From positions 1 to 33,211 of the forward strand of contig JAKCCH010000028.1 of the NCBI GenBank assembly GCA_021838945.1: 33,211 bases of DNA, given 5' to 3'. The notes below the pieces were generated by a model. That model was not told the origin of the DNA. It searched no databases and saw nothing but the letters and a program-made list of their open reading frames with translations. Shown here piece by piece: positions 25,746-33,211 of this stretch. Made by a program: the position numbers and the translations under genes. This DNA is from Actinomycetes bacterium. Lineage in GTDB: Bacteria > Actinomycetota > Acidimicrobiia > Acidimicrobiales > Bog-793. The first letter of the stretch is position 1; the number at the start of each line of letters is the position of its first letter.

Positions 25746-26480
25746 TCAGCGGAGGCCGAGTCCGCCGTCGACGACGACCACCTGGCCGGTCATGTAGCGG
25801 TTGGCGGCCACGTCGGCGATCGCCTGGGCGATCTCCTCGGTCTCCCCGGAACGCCCGAGGGGGGCCCTCTTCTTCATCGCCTCGTGCAGCGGTCCCCAGT
25901 CCGATGTCCACGGTGTCCTGACGAGACCGGGCGCGACGGCGTTCACACGCACCTCCGGCCCGGTCACGTTCCCGAGCAATGCAGTGAGGTGGTTCAACGC
26001 CGCTTTGGAGACCGCGTAGGGCACCGAGCTCCCGGTGGGTCGCACGCCGGCCACCGAGGTGACGTTCACGACGGCGGCATCTCCGGTCGCCTTCAGGTAC
26101 GGCATCGCGAGGCGCGTCAGCCGGAAGGCCGCGAGCACGTTCACCTCGAGGATCCGCCGGAAGGTCTCGTCGTCGACAGCGTCGAGGTCGTGGTGCGGTA
26201 TCACCTTCGTCGTCCCGGCGTTGTTCACGAGCACGTCGAGTCGGCCGAACCGCTCGACCGTCACTGACACGAGCGTCTCGCACGCGGCGGCGTCCGACAC
26301 GTCGGCCTGCACGTAGGCGGCGTCACGCAGCGACGCCGCCACGCGACGGCCGGCTTCCACAGACGAGGAGGAGTTGACGACCACACTTGCGCCCTCGGCA
26401 TCGAACAGGCGAGCGGTCGCCTCGCCGATCCCGCTCGAGGATCCGGTGACGAGCGCGACCTTCCCGTCGAAACGCCCCAT
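25746..26480 (-). CDS. Short-chain dehydrogenase/reductase (SDR), classical
   Basis: 244 aa. NAD(P)-binding TGSSSGIG at 12-19, NNAG at 86-89, catalytic S142, Y155 and K159 (YAVSK), and the ending TGQVVVVDGG. This is a classical SDR of the FabG-like type, oxidising or reducing an alcohol/ketone; the substrate is not predictable. GGGAGGAGG lies a few bases before the ATG. It is convergent with the HD gene and divergent from the GNAT gene. Confidence 0.92.
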   Translation of the reverse strand: MGRFDGKVALVTGSSSGIGEATARLFDAEGASVVVNSSSSVEAGRRVAASLRDAAYVQADVSDAAACETLVSVTVERFGRLDVLVNNAGTTKVIPHHDLDAVDDETFRRILEVNVLAAFRLTRLAMPYLKATGDAAVVNVTSVAGVRPTGSSVPYAVSKAALNHLTALLGNVTGPEVRVNAVAPGLVRTPWTSDWGPLHEAMKKRAPLGRSGETEEIAQAIADVAANRYMTGQVVVVDGGLGLR

Positions 26481-26574
26481 CGTCCCTGCCTCCTCCCTCT
26501 CCCACCCACACCCGCCGCTGACCAGACCGTCAATCTACGCTGAGCGGCGTGGCACGCACGCCGGAGGTGAGCTC

Positions 26575-27018
26575 GTGATCCGCTTCGTCACGTGGGAGGA
26601 CTGGGCTGGGTGGAGGGCGATGTGGGAGGGCTATTTGCGTTTCTATCGGGAGGAGCTGCCCGAGGATGTGACCCTCGCCACCTTCGAGCGGCTCTGTGAG
26701 CAGCGCGACGGCTTGTTCGGTGTCGTGGCAGAGGACGCGGCGGGCGACGGGCAGATCGTCGGCATCGCCAACGCGATCGTCCATCCATCGACCTGGACGC
26801 CGGCGACGTATTGCTACATGGAGGACCTCTTCGTGGCGCCGGAGACCCGCGGGACCCACACCGGCGAGGCGCTCATCAACGCCGTCGCGGCTGAGGCACG
26901 CACACGCGGTTGCCTGAAGGTGTACTGGCACACCCAGGAGTTCAACGGCCGGGCGCGCTCGCTCTACGAGACCGTCGCCCGCAACGTCTCGTTCATGGTC
27001 TACGAGATGGAGCTCTGA
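26575..27018 (+). CDS. GNAT-family N-acetyltransferase
   Basis: 147 aa. The GNAT fold is shown by IRFVTWEDWAGW at the N-terminus, the beta-4 segment YMEDLFVAPETRG, and the acetyl-CoA loop RGTHTGEAL, followed by VYWHTQEFNGRARSLYETV. It should transfer an acetyl group to an amine, perhaps of a small molecule. The GTG at 26575 is chosen because GGAGGTGA (26562-26569) ends 5 bases before it; the frame itself is open further upstream through the SDR gene. The gap to the SDR is 94 bases. Confidence 0.88.
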   Translation: MIRFVTWEDWAGWRAMWEGYLRFYREELPEDVTLATFERLCEQRDGLFGVVAEDAAGDGQIVGIANAIVHPSTWTPATYCYMEDLFVAPETRGTHTGEALINAVAAEARTRGCLKVYWHTQEFNGRARSLYETVARNVSFMVYEMEL

Positions 27019-27081
27019 CCCGGCCGGTACGAACGGGCAGATATCACCGCCGGTCCCTTTCCCCGGACCCGCGGCCGGTCG

Positions 27082-27087
27082 TATGGT
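27082..27087 (+). promoter_or_regulatory. Candidate -10 element, leaderless gene
   Basis: TATGGT (TANNNT) ends 6 bases before the ATG of the small membrane protein gene. No ribosome binding site is seen, so a leaderless transcript is likely. Confidence 0.4.
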
Positions 27088-27093
27088 GGGCGC

Positions 27094-27345
27094 ATGGGAT
27101 CAGGCCGGACGTTTCTTGGCGTCATCATCCTGCTGGTCGCTCTGCTCGCGATCGCTGCCGGTGTCATGTACTTCACGATGTCGGCCCACAACCTCCCGTC
27201 CTTCATGCCCGGCCACGTCGCCAGCGCGACCGCGACGGGTCACAGGACGAAGCGAGGTTGGGCGGGCGTCGGCGCCGGCGTCATCCTGCTCATCATCTCG
27301 ATCGCCGTGCTGGCGACGGGGCGCCGCCGCCGGTATCGCTACTGA
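27094..27345 (+). CDS. Small two-helix membrane protein, function unknown
   Basis: 83 aa. Two predicted membrane helices at about 7-29 (FLGVIILLVALLAIAAGVMYF) and 57-75 (GVGAGVILLIISIAVLATG), joined by a short His/Thr/Gly loop, with a basic tail RRRRYRY on the inside by the positive-inside rule. I do not recognise the family. The coding frame is supported by the -10 placement, helix pattern and codon use. The stop lies 4 bases from the opposing amidohydrolase stop. Confidence 0.7.
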   Translation: MGSGRTFLGVIILLVALLAIAAGVMYFTMSAHNLPSFMPGHVASATATGHRTKRGWAGVGAGVILLIISIAVLATGRRRRYRY

Positions 27346-27349
27346 CCGG

Positions 27350-29005
27350 TCAACTGCGCTCGAAGACGACCTCTCCGGCGACCATCGTCAGGCGCACCTG
27401 AGCCCCGGCGATGCCGCCGTCGGCGCCGTCCACCATGAACACGTCCCGGTCGAGCACGACCATGTCGGCCCATTTGCCGGCCTCGATCGAGCCGCACTCA
27501 TCCTCCAGCTCGTTCACGAACGCCGAGCCGCGGGTGAAGGCCGAGAGCGCTGCATCGAGGGCGATCTTCTCCTGTGGCAGCCACGCCGGCCGGTCCGTCC
27601 CCGGTTCCGTCCGGTTCACAGCCACGTGCACCTCGGCCATCGGGTCCGGCGTCGAGACCGGCCAGTCGCTCCCGAAGGCGAGAGACACGCCGCGACGGGC
27701 GAGGGTTCCGATCGGGTACTGCCAGCCCGACCGCTCCTCCCCGAGGAACGGGATCGTCAGCTCCACCATCTGCTCGTCCTCGCAGGCCCACAGCGGCTGG
27801 AAGTTGGCGGTGACGCCGAGGGCAGCGAAGCGGTCGAGGTCGTCCGGGTGCACGACCTGGAGGTGGGCGAGGTGGTGCCGGCCACCTGACGGCCGCTGCG
27901 TCCGCGCCACCTCGATGGCGTCGAGGGCTTCCCGCACGGCGCGATCGCCGATCGCGTGGACGTGCACCTGGAACCCCTCGGCATCGAGCCGCCGGACGTA
28001 GCCCTTCAGCGCTTCCGGGTCGACGAAGGACAGGCCGCACTCGCCGGTCTCGTGACCGTGCACGTCGAGGTATGGGGTGAGCATGGCGGCCGTGAAGGTC
28101 TCGCAGACGCCGTCCTGCATGATCTTGACGCTCGTCGCCCGGAACCGGTCCGAGTGCAGTGCCGCGGCTTGTTCCCGGGCCGCCAGGATCTCGTCCACCT
28201 GATCCTCGCCCCGGTCCCGCTCCCACCAGAGCGCCCCGACGACTCGTGCCGTCAACTGGCCGGACGACGCCAGTGCGAGGTACGCCTCGAACGCACCGCG
28301 GCCGTCACCGTAGAGCGGCACCCATGCGTCCTGCCACGACGTGATGCCGAGCGAGTGCAGGTACTGCTGTGCGACGAGCAGGCCTTCTTTGTAGTCGTCC
28401 ACCGTCAGATCCGGGAGGACGCGTTCGACGAGCGTCATGGCACCTTCGTGCAGCGCACCGGTCGGCACGCCACGCTCGTCCCGCTCGATCCGGCCATCGG
28501 GCGGGTCCGGCGTGGCGGCGGTGATGCCGGCGAGAGCCAGAGCTCTCGTGCTCACCCAGGCGCTGTGGTGATCGCGGTTGGCAAGGTAGACCGGGCGATC
28601 GCCGACGGCCGCGTCGAGATCCGACGCCACCGGCAGGCCATTCGGGAACCCCGCCATCGACCACCCACCCCCGCGGATCCACTCGGCGTCAAGATGCGCG
28701 GCCGCGTAAGCGGCCACGGCTGCCACCGCATCGCGGCGCTCGAAGATGTCCGTGAGGTCGCAGCGCGCTCGTTCGATACCCGCCATCGGAGGATGGATGT
28801 GGGCGTCGGTGACACCGGGGATGACGAGACCTCCGGACGCGTCGACGACTTCGGCTCCCGGACTGGACACCGAGCGGACATCGCTCTCGCTCCCGACCGC
28901 CACGATGCGGCCGGCTCTCACGGCAACGGCCTCTGCCCAGGGCTTGCCGGGATCACCGGTCCAGATCCGGGCGCCGCGCACGACGAGTTCCGAGATGGTG
29001 CTCAC
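27350..29005 (-). CDS. YtcJ-type amidohydrolase
   Basis: 551 aa, normal for the family. Metal-dependent hydrolase of the amidohydrolase superfamily: H69-I-H71 (TDAHIHPP), VKIMQDG, HAIGDRA, HHLAHLQ and the Asp in FGSDWPV. The beta-sandwich halves are at both ends (VVRGARIWTGD; GKWADMVVLDRD). It likely hydrolyses an amide, formamide or related C-N bond in the cytoplasm; the substrate is unknown. Start GTG 29005 (VSTISELVV) is preferred to the upstream open frame because it matches the family N-terminus. Last gene of a minus-strand run after the nitroreductase, 52 bases away. Confidence 0.9.
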   Translation of the reverse strand: MSTISELVVRGARIWTGDPGKPWAEAVAVRAGRIVAVGSESDVRSVSSPGAEVVDASGGLVIPGVTDAHIHPPMAGIERARCDLTDIFERRDAVAAVAAYAAAHLDAEWIRGGGWSMAGFPNGLPVASDLDAAVGDRPVYLANRDHHSAWVSTRALALAGITAATPDPPDGRIERDERGVPTGALHEGAMTLVERVLPDLTVDDYKEGLLVAQQYLHSLGITSWQDAWVPLYGDGRGAFEAYLALASSGQLTARVVGALWWERDRGEDQVDEILAAREQAAALHSDRFRATSVKIMQDGVCETFTAAMLTPYLDVHGHETGECGLSFVDPEALKGYVRRLDAEGFQVHVHAIGDRAVREALDAIEVARTQRPSGGRHHLAHLQVVHPDDLDRFAALGVTANFQPLWACEDEQMVELTIPFLGEERSGWQYPIGTLARRGVSLAFGSDWPVSTPDPMAEVHVAVNRTEPGTDRPAWLPQEKIALDAALSAFTRGSAFVNELEDECGSIEAGKWADMVVLDRDVFMVDGADGGIAGAQVRLTMVAGEVVFERS

Positions 29006-29057
29006 CGTCCCAGCCTCGCTGTGACGACACCGCTCCGCAACTCCGGGTGACGCGCCC

Positions 29058-29720
29058 TCACTCTTTCGGCCAGAGAGGCTCGGAAGCCGAGAAGCCCAGC
29101 TCGCCGTCCCAGGCATTCCGAGCGGCGACCTTGTCGACCGCCAACCGGTCGGCCACAGCCCACCGACCCGTCGGGTATCCGAAGGAGACCGTGCACGAGT
29201 TGTCCCAGGAGTCGTCCGGAACTCCGAGGAGCGAACGCACCTCGGCCGGGTGGAGGGCGCCGAGCACCGACGTCAGCGCGCTGCCGACACCTTCGGCACG
29301 GGCGGCGAGCTGCGCGCTCCAGGCCGCCGGGTAGATCGACCCGGCGCCTCCCGCTGCCGTCCGCACGAAACAGAACAGGTACAGCGGCACTTCCTCGAAG
29401 TGGTCGGCCAGCCACTGGGCCGAGCGCTGCACCTTGAGCAGGCTGCGGTTGGAGGGCACCTCGGGATCGGCCCTGGCCCGATCGAGCCGCTCACGGTAGA
29501 AGGTGCTCCACAAGGAGGCGATGCTCTCGCGGTAGAGCGGCCCGAGCTCGCCCTTCAGGTCCGGTGAATCCACCAGCACGAAGCGCCACGGCTGCGCGTT
29601 CCCACCACTCGGCGCCCGGATGGCAGCGTCGAGGATGCGAGCCTGCACGTCGAGCGGGATCGGATCGGGCCGGACACGGCGCATGGCGCGCGTGGTGTAG
29701 AGCACTTCGCGGACATCCAT
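29058..29720 (-). CDS. Nitroreductase-family FMN oxidoreductase
   Basis: 220 aa. The family start TTRAMRRVRPDPIP supplies FMN-phosphate contacts; RAPSGGNAQPWRFV and the late GYPTGRW are further marks. It uses NAD(P)H and FMN to reduce nitro compounds, quinones or flavins; the natural substrate is unknown. AGGA lies about 8 bases before the ATG. The gap to the upstream methyltransferase gene is 33 bases, so it is probably in one operon with it. Confidence 0.9.
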   Translation of the reverse strand: MDVREVLYTTRAMRRVRPDPIPLDVQARILDAAIRAPSGGNAQPWRFVLVDSPDLKGELGPLYRESIASLWSTFYRERLDRARADPEVPSNRSLLKVQRSAQWLADHFEEVPLYLFCFVRTAAGGAGSIYPAAWSAQLAARAEGVGSALTSVLGALHPAEVRSLLGVPDDSWDNSCTVSFGYPTGRWAVADRLAVDKVAARNAWDGELGFSASEPLWPKE

Positions 29721-29753
29721 GGCGAGATCCTGTCAGGCCTTCTCGGAGCCCGC

Positions 29754-30515
29754 CTACGCCTGGCCCGATCTCTCCGGTGCACGCAACAGGAACAGGAGGA
29801 AGAAGGGCCTGGTCCGCAGCTCCTCGTAGCTCTCGGGATCACGCTCCGCGAGCTCCGGCAACGGCTCGGGCTCCGTGAGCTGCTCGATCACGAAGCCGGC
29901 CGCAGCGATGGGAGCCGTCAGGTCCCGCAACGGGCGCCGCCAGAAGGTCACGTCGTACTCCTTGCCCGCCCGCTCCCACGACTCCGTCACCTGCATCACC
30001 GCGAAGTAGTCGTCGGGCGTGTGGTTGAGCCAGTCCCAGCTCGGATGGTGCGTCGAGAACACGACCCGGCCGCCCGGGACGAGGACGCGCCGCAGCTCGT
30101 CCAGGACGGCGCGCCAGTCCCGGAGGTAGTGGAACACGAGTGAGGCCACCACGAGGTCGAAGCTCGCTCCGCTTGCGAAGTAGAGGGGCTTGTGCAGGTC
30201 GTGCGCAAGTATCCGCGCCCGCTCACCGACCCGCTCGCGCGCGAGCTTCAGCATCTCTGCGCTCACGTCGAAGGCGGTCACCTCTGCTCTTTGCTCGATC
30301 ATCCACTCGGTGAGCACGCCGGCGCCGCAGCCGATCTCCAGCACCCTCTTGTCCTCGAGGCCGGCTCCGGACAGCACCGCCATCATGGCCGGCCGCTCGT
30401 AGTGCGCGTTGGCGGAGTTGACCTCGTTGAACGCTGCGTACCCGCGCGCCATGGCGTCGTACTGCCGCGCCGTGACAGCGCCCTCGCCGACCGGCTCCGT
30501 CTCGGAGCCGGTCAT
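29754..30515 (-). CDS. Class I SAM-dependent methyltransferase
   Basis: 253 aa. SAM-binding motif I VLEIGCGAG (58-66), acidic residue at the end of strand 2 (VTAFDVS), motif VVASLVFHYLRDW, and VLVPGGRVVFSTHHPS. It resembles the UbiE/small-molecule methyltransferases. The acceptor is unknown. The frame is open far upstream, but ATG 30515 overlaps the DUF2277 stop (ATGA), which marks coupling and settles the start. Confidence 0.9.
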   Translation of the reverse strand: MTGSETEPVGEGAVTARQYDAMARGYAAFNEVNSANAHYERPAMMAVLSGAGLEDKRVLEIGCGAGVLTEWMIEQRAEVTAFDVSAEMLKLARERVGERARILAHDLHKPLYFASGASFDLVVASLVFHYLRDWRAVLDELRRVLVPGGRVVFSTHHPSWDWLNHTPDDYFAVMQVTESWERAGKEYDVTFWRRPLRDLTAPIAAAGFVIEQLTEPEPLPELAERDPESYEELRTRPFFLLFLLRAPERSGQA

Positions 30516-30781
30516 CGGTCCGTCGCGGCCGCTCGCCGGCCAGCCAGCCTCCGCAGCGGTGGCTCGTACTTCGGCGGTTGCTGACGGGGCGGAAGTGCCG
30601 AGAGCAGCTCCGCCGTCGCCGTCGCCACTGTCGCGACGGCGGCCTCGAAGGCTGCCTCCGTTGCACCTGATGTCGACTGGACGCCGCTCACCTTGCGCAC
30701 GTACTGGCGGGATGCTGCCTCGATCTCCTCGGCGGTCGCCGGCGGCTCGAGGCCGCGCAGCGTGGTGATGTTGCGGCACAT
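30512..30781 (-). CDS. DUF2277 family protein
   Basis: 89 aa. The N-terminus MCRNITTLRGLEPPATAEEI and YVRKVSG match DUF2277, a small family of unknown function. The C-terminal 25 residues are Pro/Arg-rich and divergent. It is translationally coupled to the following methyltransferase gene. A TAGGGT hexamer 7 bases before the ATG suggests a leaderless mRNA. No function is proposed. Confidence 0.88.
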   Translation of the reverse strand: MCRNITTLRGLEPPATAEEIEAASRQYVRKVSGVQSTSGATEAAFEAAVATVATATAELLSALPPRQQPPKYEPPLRRLAGRRAAATDR

Positions 30782-30788
30782 TGCAACG

Positions 30789-30794
30789 ACCCTA
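30789..30794 (-). promoter_or_regulatory. Candidate -10 element of the DUF2277 operon
   Basis: On the minus strand, TAGGGT lies 7 bases before ATG 30781. TCAACA about 16 bases further up could be a weak -35. No Shine-Dalgarno is present. Confidence 0.4.
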
Positions 30795-30825
30795 GGTCGC
30801 GCACTCCACCTGTTGAGCGGATCGG

Positions 30826-31473
30826 TCAGGATGCAGACTCGCTCATGAAGACGTCGCTGCCCCGCTCTCCTTCGTGGCCGCCGGCGTCGTCCTGCCCGCC
30901 ATCGTCGGCTCCACCGCTCGCGTTCGACTGGCGCTCGTGCTCACGGGCCACCAGCTTGGCGGCCAACTCGAGTGAATCGGCAGAGTCCTCTCCTGACCCA
31001 CCACCCCTCCCGGCGGCCTCGAAGTAGCCGCGTACGTCCTGCACCGCATCACGGTGCAACTCGAACGCCTCTTCGACGGCGAGGTCGTAGGCCGCCCGCG
31101 CCTCCCTGCGAGCCTTGGCGTATTCGTCCGAAGCGGCACCCATCTCGCGGTCGAACGTGCCGCGAACGGTCGCAGCAGCCTTCTTGTAGGAGTCACGCGC
31201 CTCGGCGATGAGCTCACGACGGTTTGCGCTCGGCGTGCCGCTGATCGCCCCCTTGTAGGCGTTCCAGGCCTCGGTCAAGGACTCCTGGTGGCCGTCAGCC
31301 GCTTGGCGCTGCCGGTCCTCGAAGGTGGCACGCGACGACTCGAGCGCCTCCCCGAGGGCGATGCGCGCGAGGTCGATGTGGTCTCGACACAGCTCCCAGG
31401 CCTCGTCGATCTCGATGAGGCACTCGTTCCGTGCCTCATGGTCAGCCGCGCTGCTCACGGAATCGTTCAGCAT
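30826..31473 (-). CDS. Long-helical (coiled-coil/apolipoprotein-like) protein, function unknown
   Basis: 215 aa, almost free of Pro and very rich in Ala, Glu, Arg and Asp from about residue 15 to 160, consistent with long amphipathic helices (WELCRDHIDLARIALGEAL, YAKARREARAAYDLAVEEAF). The C-terminal 55 residues are disordered and Gly/Asp/Ser-rich. No signal peptide or membrane segment. GAAGGAG (31479-31485) sits 5 bases before ATG 31473, deciding against upstream starts. I do not recognise the family. Phasin-like lipid coating is possible but unsupported. It precedes the DUF2277 operon by 44 bases. Confidence 0.78.
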   Translation of the reverse strand: MLNDSVSSAADHEARNECLIEIDEAWELCRDHIDLARIALGEALESSRATFEDRQRQAADGHQESLTEAWNAYKGAISGTPSANRRELIAEARDSYKKAAATVRGTFDREMGAASDEYAKARREARAAYDLAVEEAFELHRDAVQDVRGYFEAAGRGGGSGEDSADSLELAAKLVAREHERQSNASGGADDGGQDDAGGHEGERGSDVFMSESAS

Positions 31474-31567
31474 GTGCATCTCCTTCGGCACGCGTCGCTT
31501 GCCGGAGTTACTCCTGTGCCCCGCAACCCATCAGCGGCGACCGGCAGACGTGCCTGACCAATAGTGA

Positions 31568-31726
31568 CAGAAGTTCGACCTGGGCGCTTGGAGCAGGGCG
31601 GACCTTCAACCGGATGGCACCCTGAGGGCCCCGGTGCCGACTCGTTTCAGGCTGGCGAACGAGCGCCGCCTCGGGTTGAGCGATCCGGGCGCCACCTACC
31701 TCGACGCCGTGGATGCCGCCGTGTAG
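31568..31726 (+). pseudogene. Possible 3' gene remnant, family not recognised
   Basis: A frame opening after a TGA and running 52 codons to TAG with mostly G/C third positions, encoding DLQPDGTLRAPVPTRF and then LANERRLGLSDPGATYLD. There is no ATG, and the first in-frame GTG is near the middle. It ends 7 bases before the SDR gene. It reads like the tail of a lost gene; chance cannot be excluded. The rest of the 260-base gap 31474-31733 shows only the ribosome binding site of the helical protein gene. Confidence 0.3.
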
Positions 31727-31733
31727 ATGTCAC

Positions 31734-32549
31734 ATGACCGAGAATGGGTGGATGAACGGCCGGCTTCCTGACTTCCTCTCGCTCCACGGACGGCACGCGC
31801 TCGTCACCGGCGCCGGCAGCCCGACCGGTATCGGCATCGCCTGCGCCCGGGCGCTCGGCGAACTCGGTGCGAGCGTCACGATCACGGCGACCAGCGACCG
31901 CATCGACGAGCGGTGCGCGGAGCTGCGGGCGGTCGGCATCGACGCAGACGCCGTCACGGGCGACCTGACGGCGCCCGAGCAGGTCGAGGCCGTGGTGGCG
32001 CACGCTTCCTCAAAGGGGCCGATCACAGTACTCGTCAACAACGCCGGGATGGTCTCGCTCGGAACGGGCTTCTCGTCAGGCTCTGTCGAGACGTTGCCCG
32101 TGGACGACTGGAGGCGGGAGTTGGACCGGGAGGTGACGACTGCGTTTCTCGCGGCGAAGGCGGCCGTGCCGATGATGCGCGAGGCAGGATGGGGCCGGAT
32201 CGTCAACATGTCCTCGGTCACCGGCCCGGTCGCCGCCATCGCCGACGACGTCGGCTACGCGGCGGGCAAGGCTGCCATGCTCGGACTCACCCGGGCACTC
32301 GCCCTCGACGTCGCCCGAGCCGGCATCACGGTGAACGCCGTCGCGCCCGGGTGGATCGAGACCGGCTCGTCACTGCCCGATGAGCTCGAGCTCGGCCGGG
32401 GCACGCCCGCCGGCCGGCCGGGATCGCCCGAGGAGGTGGCGGCGCTCGTTGCGTGGCTGGCGACGCCCGGGGCGTCGTACGTCACGGGTCAGCTGCTCGT
32501 CGTAGACGGCGGCAACACGATCGCCGAGCAGCGGTACGTCCGGCCGTGA
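31734..32549 (+). CDS. Short-chain dehydrogenase/reductase (SDR)
   Basis: 271 aa. NAD(P) motif TGAGSPTGIG (25-34), NNAG (102-105), S160/S161, Y175 and K179 (YAAGK), ending TGQLLVVDGG. The PT insertion in the Gly-rich loop is seen in some SDR subgroups. Substrate unknown. ATG 31734 has no ribosome binding site; TAGATG lies 4 bases before it. ATG 31752 (MNGRLPDF), preceded by GGGTGG, is an alternative start. Confidence 0.88.
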   Translation: MTENGWMNGRLPDFLSLHGRHALVTGAGSPTGIGIACARALGELGASVTITATSDRIDERCAELRAVGIDADAVTGDLTAPEQVEAVVAHASSKGPITVLVNNAGMVSLGTGFSSGSVETLPVDDWRRELDREVTTAFLAAKAAVPMMREAGWGRIVNMSSVTGPVAAIADDVGYAAGKAAMLGLTRALALDVARAGITVNAVAPGWIETGSSLPDELELGRGTPAGRPGSPEEVAALVAWLATPGASYVTGQLLVVDGGNTIAEQRYVRP

Positions 32550-32621
32550 GCACTGTGCTGGCGGCACCACGGTGTTGCCACCGCTACGCCGTGTTGCGCT
32601 GACGGGAGGGGGTCGGACGCG

Positions 32622-32678
32622 CACCACCCACCGGTGCCTGGGATCGGGTGGGCGATCCCGTGCACCAGGTGGGCGGTG
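32622..32678. terminator. Long composite hairpin between convergent genes
   Basis: Nested arms around the loop GGTGGG: GGGATCG/CGATCCC (32640-32646, 32653-32659), GGTGC/GCACC (32633-32637, 32662-32666), CCCACC/GGTGGG (32627-32632, 32668-32673), and CACC/GGTG outermost. That is about 22 paired bases with small internal loops. It lies between the SDR stop and the stop of the secreted protein gene, so a bidirectional terminator is likely. No T tract. Confidence 0.6.
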
Positions 32679-32703
32679 ACAGCTCGGCGCTAGGAGCTCC
32701 GGC

Positions 32704-33147
32704 TCAGCTGGTCGTGACTGTGATGACTGCGCTGTGCGACGGGGCGTATCCCGTAGCGCCGGCGAAGAAGACCTTGAACTCATCCTTCGTCCCCTTGCCG
32801 TTCCTCGGGACGACACCGGTTACGGCGGCCTGTCCACTGGCGTCGGTCGTGCCGATGCTCATGCAGGTGCCCCACGGGCCCCACGATGCCGTGGCGGTCT
32901 TCGTGCGGGTCGCCAGGCAGAGCGACTCGTCAGCGAGCGCTGTGCGGCCGCTCTTCAGCGTCGCGGTGAGCGTGAGCTTGTGCCTCGGGGCGGCTGTGGC
33001 ACGGCTTGCCATGAGCGTGATCGCGGTGTGCTTGTTGGTCGGCGTCCCGGTCGCGCCGGCCGGCGTGGCGACTGCGGCAGCGCTGAGAGTCGCTGCAAGG
33101 ACGCCAGCCGCGATGACAGTCGGCCGGGAGAAACGACGTACAGACAT
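32704..33147 (-). CDS. Secreted protein with one Ig-like domain
   Basis: 147 aa. A signal peptide (about 1-33, with ASVA-like end ATPAGATG) is followed by one beta-rich domain resembling bacterial Ig-like repeats (TAITLMASRATAAPRHKLTLTATLKSG, and FAGATGYAPSHSAVITVTTS at the end). Two Cys (CLAT and TCMSIG) might form a disulfide. No catalytic motif. AAAGGGG lies about 9 bases before ATG 33147; ATG 33153 is an alternative. The protein may bind surfaces or sugars, which cannot be shown from sequence. Promoter elements would lie at or beyond the window end. Confidence 0.75.
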   Translation of the reverse strand: MSVRRFSRPTVIAAGVLAATLSAAAVATPAGATGTPTNKHTAITLMASRATAAPRHKLTLTATLKSGRTALADESLCLATRTKTATASWGPWGTCMSIGTTDASGQAAVTGVVPRNGKGTKDEFKVFFAGATGYAPSHSAVITVTTS

Positions 33148-33211
33148 GCGCATCAACCCCTTTGTGGCAGGCGGGTGCCGGCGGCTGCTCCTACCGGCGT
33201 CCCACAGAGGA

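Overview
High-GC, densely packed chromosomal DNA of an actinobacterial type. Clues are a WS/DGAT acyltransferase, an FDOR-B-like split-barrel protein ending SWDHRKIS, oligoribonuclease, a DUF2277 protein, GTG/TTG starts, and several genes whose -10-like hexamer lies only 5-9 bases before the start codon (leaderless style). Acidimicrobiia or a neighbouring Actinomycetota class is my inference. I see no rRNA, tRNA, CRISPR, phage or intact insertion sequence.

Layout. (1) 218-6656: a Rieske oxygenase of the quaternary-amine type, divergent from a complete BMP-type ABC uptake operon (lipoprotein, double ATPase, two permeases); the 344-base gap holds a near-perfect 22-base palindrome. (2) 6726-10670: WS/DGAT acyltransferase, dUTPase, and oligoribonuclease coupled to an MBL-fold hydrolase. 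(3) 10601-13474, minus strand: a tightly coupled operon of SGNH-type lipoprotein, AcuI/YhdH acrylyl-CoA reductase and patatin. (4) 13529-17067: FDOR-like protein, zinc alcohol dehydrogenase, and an HtrA protease behind paired operator-like repeats. (5) 17256-21188: a broken ABC ATPase gene, a crotonase, an M48 peptidase, and an ECF sigma region-4 remnant overlapping a triple-VOC protein. (6) 21214-25634: MFS transporter, frameshifted TetR gene, MatB-like acyl-CoA ligase, and an HD protein that keeps the six metal ligands of PhnZ/MIOX-type diiron oxygenases. (7) 25746-33147: two SDRs, GNAT, a small membrane protein, a minus-strand run (helical protein, DUF2277, methyltransferase, nitroreductase, YtcJ-type amidohydrolase), and a secreted Ig-like protein.

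Two neighbourhoods look like uncharacterised catabolic systems. The first is the Rieske/BMP-ABC cassette: the transporter family is known for nucleosides, but the oxygenase looks like a quaternary-amine demethylase and no nucleoside-catabolic gene is present. The second is MFS / TetR remnant / MatB-like ligase / HD diiron-oxygenase candidate, in which uptake, oxidative cleavage and CoA activation could form one path. Both functional readings are inference.

A third theme is gene erosion. Four plus-strand remnants (17256, 19652, 23103 and 31568) abut intact genes. Strong palindromes or hairpins occur in several gaps between convergent genes, and one 13-bp inverted repeat lies inside the acyl-CoA ligase gene.
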